From Chloroflexota bacterium (GTDB lineage Bacteria > Chloroflexota > Dehalococcoidia > SZUA-161 > JAUWZY01): DNA of 10,938 bases. Positions 1 through 6,385 of this stretch are shown here, piece by piece. How positions within the stretch are numbered: position 1 is the first letter of the stretch; each line of letters starts with the position of its first letter. A program made the translations under genes and the position numbers. The notes beneath the pieces are model-generated. The model was not told the DNA's origin, ran no database searches, and worked only from the letters and a program-made list of their open reading frames with translations. The DNA lies in NCBI GenBank assembly GCA_030615045.1, contig JAUWZY010000020.1, forward strand, positions 1 to 10,938, given 5' to 3'.

Positions 1-464
1 GTGCAGGAGGCATTGGAGATGATGCGGTGATTTTTCGGGTCGTATTGGTCTTCATTGACGCCGAGGACGATGGTGATGTCCTCGCCCCGAGCTGGGGCTG
101 AGATGACCACCTTCTTGGCGCCGCCTTTGAGGTGGGCGGCAGCCTTTTCTACGTCCGTGAATAGGCCTGTGGACTCGACTACGACATCAGCGCCCCAGTC
201 CCGCCAGGGGATCTTCCCCGGGTCTCGTTCCGCCAGCACCTTTATCTTGTTCCCATCGATGATGAGCGAGTCCTCAGCGACTTCCACCGTTCCCGGATAG
301 CGCCCGTAGGTAGAGTCGTATTTTAGCAGATGGGCATTGGTCTCGGGGTCGGTGAGGTCGTTGACCACCGTGACCTCAAGCTTATCCCCGTAGTACTCAT
401 TGATCGCCCTCAGCACCTGGCGCCCAATTCGGCCAAATCCATTGATCCCGATCTTGGTTGCCAT
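1..464 (-). CDS. gap: Glyceraldehyde-3-phosphate dehydrogenase, type I (N-terminal part; 3' end outside window)
   Basis: Phosphorylating GAPDH converts glyceraldehyde-3-phosphate, NAD and phosphate to 1,3-bisphosphoglycerate in cytosolic glycolysis/gluconeogenesis. Only 154 complete codons are visible. They cover the NAD-binding Rossmann domain, with INGFGRIGR at residues 7-15, the adenosine-ribose-binding Asp at 36 followed by Leu (NDL, typical of NAD-preferring forms), and ESTGLF at 97-102. The catalytic motif SNASC ends at Cys154, and the window edge falls two bases later. The family is usually 330-340 residues, so a little over half is missing. The ATG at 464 follows an A-A-G-rich purine run (467-475) that serves as the ribosome-binding site. 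It lies 19 nt after the MBL hydrolase gene and is probably the last visible gene of the xer-eno-MBL-gap operon. Truncation is by the window edge, not by mutation. Confidence 0.97.
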   Translation of the reverse strand, partial: MATKIGINGFGRIGRQVLRAINEYYGDKLEVTVVNDLTDPETNAHLLKYDSTYGRYPGTVEVAEDSLIIDGNKIKVLAERDPGKIPWRDWGADVVVESTGLFTDVEKAAAHLKGGAKKVVISAPARGEDITIVLGVNEDQYDPKNHRIISNASC

Positions 465-483
465 ATCCCCCCCTTATTCGATT

Positions 484-1479
484 TTATTTGCTATAGCGGT
501 AAAAAAAGACGTTTTCTTGGTGGGTTTTATGCACTTCCCCTTTGCCCCTTAGCGATTCCAGATGGGATAGGGTCTCACCCACGGCGAGCCTTTTATTTAG
601 CGGGCTTAGGCTTTGCCAAGTCGCCCCGCCCGAATCCGCCAGCCACGGGATCTCAGTCGCAGTCTGATAGGCGGTCTTTGGCTTATCTCTTATCAAGTCC
701 ACGATAGCTGCTTCCCGTTCCCGATGATGCTGGAATAATTCCTCAATCCTTTGCCGTAGCTCCCGAAACGGGTACTCATGTGCTGGCAAGACGAGGTCAA
801 CATCGAGTTCCTTCAGCTTTGTTAAGGAATTGAGGTAACCATCCAAGGGGCTGCTGCCTGACTGAGGGTGTATGCCTACATTGGATGTAGTTAGGGGCAG
901 GATATGGTCTCCTGAGATCAATATTCGCTTTTCCCGTTCATAGAGGCAGATATGCCCTGGGAAGTGCCCGGGCGTCCAAAGGACCTCAAAATTGAAAAGG
1001 CCGGTGGAAATGACTTCACCCCCTGAGACCGTGAGCTCGGGCAAGGTTGGGGTCACATACTCTATAACGCCTAGCGATGCCCGCTGAAGGCTTGGCAGTT
1101 CATCTTCAGGCGTGCCATTAGTTCGAAGCCAATCTGCTACCTCTTGTAATAAATGGTCGACTTTTATATATCTTGTTTCGATGAGATCTTTCTCTATCTG
1201 GTGCAGTGTCAGTTGAGCTTGGAAAAGCTGCTTCACCTTACCGGCGAGACCATAGTGGTCGGGATGGATATGGGTGACCACTATCTGAGCGATATCTTTG
1301 AAGTCAAGCCCAATCTCTTTTAATTGCTTGTCCAAAGCATCGAAGGCCTCTTGAGTATCCCATCCAACATCGACCAGGAGCCAGCCCCTGTCCCCTTGAA
1401 TAAGATAAACATTAACATCTGGGGCGTTTGGGATCGGGAGCGGGAGCTTAAATTGGTAGATTCCTGGTATTATCTCCAC
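484..1479 (-). CDS. MBL-fold metallo-hydrolase with C-terminal winged-helix-like tail
   Basis: A 331-residue soluble metallo-beta-lactamase-fold hydrolase of the COG0491 / glyoxalase II / LACTB2 type. Visible metal ligands are the HxHxDH motif HIHPDH at residues 70-75, His172 in TPGHFPGH, Asp191 in SGDH, and His234 in PAHEYP. Together these make a complete dinuclear zinc (or iron) site, so it should be catalytically competent. The roughly 95 residues after the last ligand look like the helical winged-helix tail of LACTB2-like proteins. Substrate is unknown: thioesters such as S-lactoylglutathione-like compounds, or nucleic acids, are both possible in this superfamily. The start is GTG at 1479, overlapping the end of eno by 10 nt (shared GTGGAGATAA), which implies translational coupling. 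Placement between eno and gap suggests co-expression with central carbon metabolism, but this does not define a function. Confidence 0.93.
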   Translation of the reverse strand: MEIIPGIYQFKLPLPIPNAPDVNVYLIQGDRGWLLVDVGWDTQEAFDALDKQLKEIGLDFKDIAQIVVTHIHPDHYGLAGKVKQLFQAQLTLHQIEKDLIETRYIKVDHLLQEVADWLRTNGTPEDELPSLQRASLGVIEYVTPTLPELTVSGGEVISTGLFNFEVLWTPGHFPGHICLYEREKRILISGDHILPLTTSNVGIHPQSGSSPLDGYLNSLTKLKELDVDLVLPAHEYPFRELRQRIEELFQHHREREAAIVDLIRDKPKTAYQTATEIPWLADSGGATWQSLSPLNKRLAVGETLSHLESLRGKGEVHKTHQENVFFYRYSK

Positions 1480-2762
1480 TTTGCCTTCAAATTATAGAAT
1501 GCCTCTCTCCCCGAGTATCTGGCGCGGCCCCCGATCTCTTCTTCAATCCGGAGCAGTCGGTTATACTTGGCTACTCGCTCCGAGCGGCAAGGGGCGCCGG
1601 CTTTTATCTGACCGGTGTTCATGGCCACGGCGAGGTCGCTGATGGTGGTGTCCTCGGTCTCTCCGGAGCGATGGCTTATCACCGCAGTCCAGCCCGCCTC
1701 TTTAGCCATCTCGACGGCGGCGATGGTCTCGGTGAGGGTTCCGATCTGGTTGGGCTTGATTAAGATTGAGTTTGAGGCCTTTTGCCTTATGCCTTGAGAT
1801 AGCCGCTCCTTATTGGTGGTATAGAGGTCGTCGCCAACGAGCTGAATCCCGGCGCCCAGCTTCTGGCATAGAAGCTGCCATCCCTCCCAGTCATCCTCAG
1901 CCATCCCATCCTCGATGCTGATGATGGGGTAGGCCGAAACCAACTGGCAGTAATAATCGACTAATTGAGCGCTTGATAGACTGAGCCCCTCTTTGGAGAG
2001 GGCATATTTGCCATCGCTATAGAATTCGCTTGCCGCCGGGTCCAGGGCGATAAGGCAATGCTCCGCTGGCTTATAGCCGGCGGCTTCGATAGCGGCGAGA
2101 ACAAGCTCCACCCCTTCCTTATTCGAGCTTAAGGTGGGAGCAAAGCCGCCCTCATCGCCAACCGAGGTGCTAAGGCTTTTCTTCTTCAGCACCATCTTCA
2201 GCGCCTGGTAAACCTCGGCACCGATCCTTAGAGCTTGAGCGAAGCTTTCGGCCCCCGCCGGGACCACCATAAACTCTTGAAAATCGGCTGAGCCCTCGGC
2301 GTGCTTTCCGCCATTGATGATGTTCATCAGGGGCACGGGCAAAAGGCGAGCCTCAACCCCGCCCAGATAGCGATATAAAGGGATTCCAAGGTGATTGGCG
2401 GCAGCGTGGGCCACGGCCAGCGAGACCCCCAAGATGGCGTTGGCTCCCAGATTGGATTTATCTGGCGTTCCATCGAGCTGGATCAGATTTCGGTCGATGA
2501 GCGCCTGATCCAAAGCTGAGAGCCCCGATATGGCGGGGGCGATCTTGTCATTGATATTGGCCACCGCCTTAAGCACTCCCTTGCCGCCAAATCTACCCTT
2601 ATCGCCGTCGCGCAGTTCCAGTGCTTCGTGGCGGCCTTTGCTCGCTCCCGAAGGCACAGAGGCACGTCCCAGGGCGCCGTCGCCAAGTAGCACCTCGGCT
2701 TCTACTGTGGGATTGCCTCTGGAGTCTAAAATCTCCCGGGCCCTGACGCTTTGGACGTTCAT
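1470..2762 (-). CDS. eno: Enolase (phosphopyruvate hydratase)
   Basis: Interconverts 2-phosphoglycerate and phosphoenolpyruvate in the cytosol. It is full length at 430 residues (family about 430). Key residues are present: His154, catalytic Glu204 in GDEGGF, metal ligands Asp241, Glu284 (SIEDGMAEDDW) and Asp311 (GDDLY), catalytic Lys336 within the signature LIKPNQIGTLTET (334-346), the SHRSGE phosphate-binding loop (363-368), and Lys387. One oddity is in the mobile loop SGAS-T that closes over the active site. Here it reads SGASKG, with Ser41 kept but the usual Thr replaced by Lys42. The region around 154-163 also differs from the common HADNNVDIQEFM pattern. The ATG at 2762 starts only 2 nt after the recombinase stop codon, so expression is probably coupled. 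The 3' end overlaps the MBL gene by 10 nt. Confidence 0.98.
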   Translation of the reverse strand: MNVQSVRAREILDSRGNPTVEAEVLLGDGALGRASVPSGASKGRHEALELRDGDKGRFGGKGVLKAVANINDKIAPAISGLSALDQALIDRNLIQLDGTPDKSNLGANAILGVSLAVAHAAANHLGIPLYRYLGGVEARLLPVPLMNIINGGKHAEGSADFQEFMVVPAGAESFAQALRIGAEVYQALKMVLKKKSLSTSVGDEGGFAPTLSSNKEGVELVLAAIEAAGYKPAEHCLIALDPAASEFYSDGKYALSKEGLSLSSAQLVDYYCQLVSAYPIISIEDGMAEDDWEGWQLLCQKLGAGIQLVGDDLYTTNKERLSQGIRQKASNSILIKPNQIGTLTETIAAVEMAKEAGWTAVISHRSGETEDTTISDLAVAMNTGQIKAGAPCRSERVAKYNRLLRIEEEIGGRARYSGREAFYNLKAKWR

Positions 2763-2764
2763 AG

Positions 2765-3634
2765 CTATCTGGCCCCGAGATGGGCCTTTTCATAGACTCT
2801 GGTGGTCGAGATGTTGGCGTGCCCCAAGAATTGCTGAAGTTCTCTCAAATTCTTTTTGCCGCTATGGAGCAGGTAGGTGGCTACGCTATGGCGTAGGATA
2901 TGAGGGGTGATCTCGGCTTCGATCCCCGCCCGGTGCGCATAATTCTTTAAGTTGAACCAGAAGCCCTGTCGGGTGAGCCTTTGCCCGCGGCGGTTGAGGA
3001 ACAGGGCATCTTCCTCGTGCTCGCCGAGGAGATAGGGTTGAGCCTGTTCCAGGTATGCCTCGAGGGCCAAAATTGCTTGCCTATCAATCGCCATTTCCCG
3101 CTTCTTGCCTCCTTTGCCCAGGCAGCGAACAACGGCCTTGTCAAAGTTTATATCGTCTACATTCAGAGACACCAACTCGCTGACCCGCATTCCAGTAGCG
3201 TAAAGGAGCTGCAGCATAGCTCGATCTCGCTGCCCCTCTAAGGTTGCCATTGGCTGCTTGAGCAGCTCCTCGATCTCGGCTCTGGAGATCGTTTTAGGCA
3301 GGGATTTCTCCACCTTAGGTCCGCCAATATCTTTGGTGGCATCCCGTTTCAAAATCCCTTTATTGACCAGGAACTCAGAGAAGCTTTTAATCGCAGCCAC
3401 CTTTCGGGCCACGGTAGCCGGGGCATACATTTTCTCCTTCATGGCCAGGATATAGCTGAGCATCAGTTCCCGGTCCAAAGCAGTCCACTGTGGCTGGGAA
3501 CCCTTCTCAGCAGCTTGCTCAGCGACAAAAGTGGCCAGCTGGCTCAAGTCGTTTCTATAGGCAGCGATGGTATTCGGGGAGAACCCCTTCTCTGTAAATA
3601 GGAAATCTAAAAAGCTTTCGATGGTTTCTTCCAT
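2765..3634 (-). CDS. Tyrosine recombinase, XerC/XerD type
   Basis: A 289-residue site-specific recombinase. The N-terminal SAM-like core-binding domain covers roughly 1-95 (FLDFLFTEKGFSPNTIAAYR). The C-terminal catalytic domain covers roughly 113-289. All catalytic residues are visible: Arg150 (ATGMRVSEL), Lys174 (LGKGGKKRE), His245 and Arg248 (HILRHS), His272 (LGHANISTT) and the nucleophile Tyr281. Length and the NLRELQQFLGHANIS block fit chromosomal Xer recombinases that resolve chromosome dimers at dif, more than phage integrases. No dif site, attachment repeats or phage genes are visible. I chose ATG 3634 over an upstream in-frame GTG at 3652. A strong AAAGGAG site (3641-3647) sits 6 nt before the ATG, whereas it would lie inside the GTG-started reading frame. 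First gene of the eno-gap operon. Whether it is XerC, XerD or a single-Xer system cannot be decided here. Confidence 0.93.
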   Translation of the reverse strand: MEETIESFLDFLFTEKGFSPNTIAAYRNDLSQLATFVAEQAAEKGSQPQWTALDRELMLSYILAMKEKMYAPATVARKVAAIKSFSEFLVNKGILKRDATKDIGGPKVEKSLPKTISRAEIEELLKQPMATLEGQRDRAMLQLLYATGMRVSELVSLNVDDINFDKAVVRCLGKGGKKREMAIDRQAILALEAYLEQAQPYLLGEHEEDALFLNRRGQRLTRQGFWFNLKNYAHRAGIEAEITPHILRHSVATYLLHSGKKNLRELQQFLGHANISTTRVYEKAHLGAR

Positions 3635-3640
3635 TATCTT

Positions 3641-3647
3641 CTCCTTT
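3641..3647 (-). promoter_or_regulatory. Ribosome-binding site that fixes the recombinase start
   Basis: Read on the minus strand, AAAGGAG lies 6 nt upstream of the ATG at 3634. It matches the anti-Shine-Dalgarno complement well and argues that the upstream GTG at 3652 is not the start. Confidence 0.7.
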
Positions 3648-3668
3648 ATCACAGTTCAGTGTCAATTT

Positions 3669-3697
3669 ATTTTACCCAGCCCTGGGGGCGAAGTAAA
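3669..3697 (-). promoter_or_regulatory. Candidate sigma70-like promoter for xer-eno-MBL-gap
   Basis: On the minus strand, TTTACT (3697-3692) is a 4/6 match to the -35 box. It is separated by 17 nt from TAAAAT (3674-3669), a 5/6 match to the -10 box. Transcription would start near 3662, leaving a leader of about 28 nt that contains the AAAGGAG site. A short inverted repeat, CCCAG-CC-CTGGG (3675-3686), lies in the spacer. A perfect TTGACA at 3665-3660 has no -10 partner at a usable distance. Read-through from the upstream gene (stop at 3704) is also possible. Confidence 0.4.
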
Positions 3698-3703
3698 GCT
3701 TGG

Positions 3704-4927
3704 TTAAGGGGTTACGGTCAGGATCTTCCTCACCGCTTCTGGGTAGTTGGCGATGAAGCGAAGCTCGTCATCGGTGAGGGGGATTTGGGTGTGGGTACTG
3801 GCATACTGAACCAAGGCCAGGACGTGCTGGGCGTAGTCATCGTCGGTGAAGGTGACGCCGAGGCGCTGATAAACATGTTTCAGCCCGGCAAGCCCACCAA
3901 ATTCTCCGGTGCTGATAGTGCGACCGCTGTCCGGGCGCAGTGGCTCATCTTCGCCCAGATATTCATGGTCGAAGAGCTCGTAATTCCTGCGATCTTTGAG
4001 CGTGCCATCGGCGTGAATTCCGGCCTCGTGGGCGAAGGTATTGGCGCCGACACCGGGCTGGTTCATGGGGATGGGGATGTGGAAGGCATAGGAGACATAC
4101 TTGGTCACCGTCCTCGCTGCGGTAAGCTCGATAGCATCGCCGATCTCATAGTCTTGCAGGTCGCGGGCGAATTTCAGCCCCAGGATGCAGCTCAGGAGAT
4201 CAGCTTGCCCCGCTCGCTCCCCAATCCCATTGACTGAGGTATTGATGTAGGCGTCGACACCACCATCGATAGCCCCTCGAGCCCCGGCAATGGAATTGGC
4301 CACAGCCATACCTAAATCGTTATGGCAGTGCTGTTCGATGGGGATCTTGACCTTTTCTGCCAACTCTCTAATCCTTTGATAGATACTCATCGGGGTATCA
4401 TAGCCCAAAGTATCGCAATATCTGACGCGGTCGGCACCGGCCTCCTTAGCTGCCTGAGCAAATTCGATGAGGTAGCCCATGTCAGTTCGGGAGGCGTCCT
4501 CAGCATTGACACCGAGGGTTCTTACCCCTTCCCTTTTGGCATAAGCTGTCGCCTCCACCGCCTCATGAATCACTTTCTCCCGGTCCAGCTTGCCCCGGAA
4601 CTTGTGCTTGATCATCTGATCTGAGGTCGAGATGGAGATATTCAGATCACGGACCCCGGTGGCGATGGCTTTGGCGACATCGGCGACCAGGGCGCGGCAC
4701 CACCCTTCCAGGACGAGAGAGCCCATGGCGCCTGCTTCCTTTAGCTCCAGATTAGCCTTTACATAATTCCGCTCGTGTTTCAGGTAAGGGAAGGCGAACT
4801 CTGACTGGTGAATCCCGAGCTGGGCTAAATATAGATTGAGCATGGTCCGTTGCAGTTTGGCCATGCCGATGTGGGCTGCCTGAACGGCGTCCCGGTTGGT
4901 GACATCGATGAAATAAACTTTAGCCAT
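3704..4927 (-). CDS. HMGL/isopropylmalate synthase-family enzyme (homocitrate synthase-like; possible Re-citrate synthase)
   Basis: A 407-residue DRE-TIM metallolyase that condenses acetyl-CoA with a 2-oxo acid. Visible features are DVTNRD at 8-13 (metal Asp8, catalytic Arg12), the HxH metal ligands His200/His202 in EQHCHNDLGMA, NGIGERAG at 233-240, and the FAHEAGIHADG block at 298-308. The protein ends soon after the catalytic and linker domains and lacks the long LeuA regulatory domain of 2-isopropylmalate synthases (about 500 residues). It is therefore homocitrate synthase-like in build. Similar Dehalococcoides and Clostridium kluyveri proteins, first annotated as homocitrate or isopropylmalate synthase, proved to be Re-type citrate synthases; that role is inferred here, not shown. 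The usual RDGxQ reads RDAVQ (Gly to Ala14). The gene faces ilvE across a shared control region. A G-rich ribosome-binding run (4932-4937) lies 4 nt before the ATG. Confidence 0.88.
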   Translation of the reverse strand: MAKVYFIDVTNRDAVQAAHIGMAKLQRTMLNLYLAQLGIHQSEFAFPYLKHERNYVKANLELKEAGAMGSLVLEGWCRALVADVAKAIATGVRDLNISISTSDQMIKHKFRGKLDREKVIHEAVEATAYAKREGVRTLGVNAEDASRTDMGYLIEFAQAAKEAGADRVRYCDTLGYDTPMSIYQRIRELAEKVKIPIEQHCHNDLGMAVANSIAGARGAIDGGVDAYINTSVNGIGERAGQADLLSCILGLKFARDLQDYEIGDAIELTAARTVTKYVSYAFHIPIPMNQPGVGANTFAHEAGIHADGTLKDRRNYELFDHEYLGEDEPLRPDSGRTISTGEFGGLAGLKHVYQRLGVTFTDDDYAQHVLALVQYASTHTQIPLTDDELRFIANYPEAVRKILTVTP

Positions 4928-4964
4928 TTCGCCCCCCAGGAGATGACATGGTTATATTAGGTAT

Positions 4965-4993
4965 ATACTACATAAAACTGCGCCGTTTGGCAA
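4965..4993 (-). promoter_or_regulatory. Candidate promoter for the homocitrate/Re-citrate synthase-like gene
   Basis: On the minus strand, TTGCCA (4993-4988, 5/6 match to -35) is followed after 17 nt by TAGTAT (4970-4965, 4/6 match to -10). The leader would be about 30 nt. The -35 box is the left arm of the inverted repeat at 4988-5003. Other AT-rich -10-like boxes lie nearby (for example TATAAC at 4956-4951) but have no good -35 partner. Confidence 0.4.
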
Positions 4994-5003
4994 GGGCTTG
5001 CCA
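4988..5003. promoter_or_regulatory. Perfect inverted repeat between divergent genes (operator-like)
   Basis: TGGCAAG and CTTGCCA form perfect 7-bp arms around a 2-bp centre. Each arm contains TTGCCA read outwards, which is the proposed -35 box of the promoter on that side. A loop of two bases is too tight for a good RNA hairpin, so a DNA-level role is more likely: protein-binding site, or simply two abutting -35 boxes. No regulator gene is visible in the window. Confidence 0.55.
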
Positions 5004-5026
5004 TTACCATCGACGCTGATTATACT
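4998..5026 (+). promoter_or_regulatory. Sigma70-like promoter for ilvE
   Basis: TTGCCA (4998-5003, 5/6 match) and TATACT (5021-5026, 5/6 match) are separated by exactly 17 nt, the optimal spacing. Transcription would start near 5033, about 24 nt before the chosen ilvE ATG and upstream of its GGAGG site. This is the best promoter match in the window. Confidence 0.65.
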
Positions 5027-5044
5027 TAGTTCTAAGTGAAGAAC

Positions 5045-5049
5045 GGAGG
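5045..5049 (+). promoter_or_regulatory. Ribosome-binding site that fixes the ilvE start
   Basis: GGAGG lies 7 nt before the ATG at 5057. An upstream in-frame GTG at 5036 would place this site inside the coding region and would lie almost on the predicted transcription start, so it is rejected. Confidence 0.8.
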
Positions 5050-5056
5050 TTTTGAA

Positions 5057-5986
5057 ATGCCTTCATATGCCTTTTTTCAAAAGCAGTTCCTGCCTCAGGC
5101 CAAGGCCAAGGTTGGCATCCTGACCCATGCCTTTAACTATGGCACCGCTTGCTTTGAGGGAATTCGAGGGCACTGGAATAGCGATGAAGAGCAGATGTAC
5201 CTGTTCCGTGTCAAGGAGCACTATCAGCGATTGCTCGAGGGCTGCCAGCTGCTCAAGATGGAGCTCCCTTACACCATTGATGAGCTTTGCCAAATCACTG
5301 TAGAGCTGGTGCGGAGATGTGGCTATCGAGAGGATGTCTATATCCGTCCCATAGCCTATAAAAGCTCCGAGATCCTCGGCGTCAGGCTGCATGACCTGGA
5401 GGACGATTTCGCCATCGCTGTTGCCCCTTTTGCCCCTTATCTGAATTTCGAGGACGGTATTAGATGCTGTGTCTCCTCTTGGCGGCGTATCAATGACGAT
5501 ATGATCCCACCGCGGGGCAAAATCTGCGGTCCCTATGTGAATAGCGCCTTGGCCAAGACCGAGGCCGTGGCCAGTGGCTTCGATGAGGCTATCCTTCTCT
5601 CCACCGGTGGTCACGTCTCCGAGGGCAGCGGCGAGAACATCTTCCTCGTCCTCGATGGCAAGCTGGTGACGCCCCCGTGCTACGATAGCATCCTCCTCGG
5701 CGTCACTCGCGATACCGTGATCGAATTGGCTAAGAGCGAGGTGGGCATCGAGACCATGGAGCGCAGCATTGATCGCAGCGAGCTTTACATCGCCGAGGAA
5801 TGCTTCCTCACCGGCACAGCGGCCTATGTGACCCCCGTTATTGAGATCGACCATCGCCCAGTGGCCAAGGGAAAGGTAGGTCCCATAACCAGGGAGTTGC
5901 TGAAGGTGTACCTCGATGTGGTCTATGGCAGGAATAAGAAGTATCTTCACTGGTGCACCCCGACCTATAGCAAGGTTGAAGCCTAA
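5057..5986 (+). CDS. ilvE: Branched-chain amino acid aminotransferase (fold-type IV PLP enzyme)
   Basis: Transfers an amino group between glutamate and the 2-oxo acids of leucine, isoleucine and valine in the cytosol. It has 309 residues, normal for the family (about 305). Features are FEGIRG at 33-38, YIRPIAYKSSEILGV at 95-109, the PLP-binding Lys167 in NSALAKTEA, the phosphate/cofactor region SEGSGENIF at 188-196 with Glu193, LGVTRDT at 214-220, and FLTGTAAYVTPV at 250-261. These separate it from D-amino-acid transaminase and aminodeoxychorismate lyase, relatives with the same fold. The start at 5057 rests on the GGAGG site 7 nt upstream. It is first in a plus-strand unit with two membrane proteins that have no obvious link to amino-acid synthesis. 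It is divergent from the acyl-condensing enzyme, so the two 2-oxo-acid enzymes may share control. Confidence 0.95.
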   Translation: MPSYAFFQKQFLPQAKAKVGILTHAFNYGTACFEGIRGHWNSDEEQMYLFRVKEHYQRLLEGCQLLKMELPYTIDELCQITVELVRRCGYREDVYIRPIAYKSSEILGVRLHDLEDDFAIAVAPFAPYLNFEDGIRCCVSSWRRINDDMIPPRGKICGPYVNSALAKTEAVASGFDEAILLSTGGHVSEGSGENIFLVLDGKLVTPPCYDSILLGVTRDTVIELAKSEVGIETMERSIDRSELYIAEECFLTGTAAYVTPVIEIDHRPVAKGKVGPITRELLKVYLDVVYGRNKKYLHWCTPTYSKVEA

Positions 5987-5998
5987 GCCGGGTTAAAA

Positions 5999-6385
5999 AT
6001 GGGAAATGTCTTCTTGGAGTATTTCCTGCTGACGTTTATAGCTAATTTGGGGATATTGCAGCTGGCAGCAGCATACGCCGGGATTAAGGGGCTAACCTTC
6101 TTCGATCGTCCCCTCTTTTGCTATCTCCTGGGAGTTGCGCTCATAGCTGGGGGCTATGCCCAGTTCTTCCTCGTCTGGGGAAACAATCCGCGAACCATAA
6201 TAGAGGGATCGCCGCAGTTTGGCTGTCTCATTGGCGGCTGCGCAGCGGCGATTGCAGCAACCATCCTCAGCTCATCTGTGGTCAGGCTGCGAATGGCTCA
6301 CAGCGAGGATCAAGGGATTGGCCTGGAGGCCCTGAAGGGGACAACCTACCTCAGGTTGATCTTTAAGCGGATGGCTAAGAGGTGA
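5999..6385 (+). CDS. Small three-helix integral membrane protein, unknown function
   Basis: A 128-residue protein I do not recognise. Three hydrophobic stretches suggest membrane helices at roughly 5-27, 38-60 and 75-96. They are followed by a basic, soluble C-terminus ending LRLIFKRMAKR, which by the positive-inside rule is probably cytoplasmic. No catalytic motif, signal peptidase site or Cys pair arrangement is evident. The ATG is 12 nt after the ilvE stop. The stop overlaps the next gene by 4 nt (GTGA), so it is very likely expressed with both. The overlap with the PAP2-like gene suggests a shared role at the membrane, which is inference only. A second ORF in another frame over this region is weaker and lacks such junctions. 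Confidence 0.75.
   Translation: MGNVFLEYFLLTFIANLGILQLAAAYAGIKGLTFFDRPLFCYLLGVALIAGGYAQFFLVWGNNPRTIIEGSPQFGCLIGGCAAAIAATILSSSVVRLRMAHSEDQGIGLEALKGTTYLRLIFKRMAKR

Noticed and set aside
3660..3665. Perfect TTGACA on the minus strand upstream of the recombinase gene
   Set aside because: No -10-like box lies 15-19 nt downstream; that position is the ribosome-binding region (AGAAGA).
3675..3686. CCCAG-CC-CTGGG inverted repeat after the homocitrate synthase-like gene, considered as a terminator
   Set aside because: Five-base arms with a two-base loop and no T-run on the minus strand. At most it is a weak operator in the xer promoter spacer.
4322..4624. 100-codon plus-strand frame inside the acyl-condensing enzyme gene
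   Set aside because: Antisense shadow of a conserved catalytic region, with no ribosome-binding site or recognisable protein.
5063..5950. A 295-codon open frame antisense to ilvE
   Set aside because: It mirrors ilvE almost end to end, has no recognisable domain and no ribosome-binding site. Long antisense frames are common opposite genes with this codon usage.
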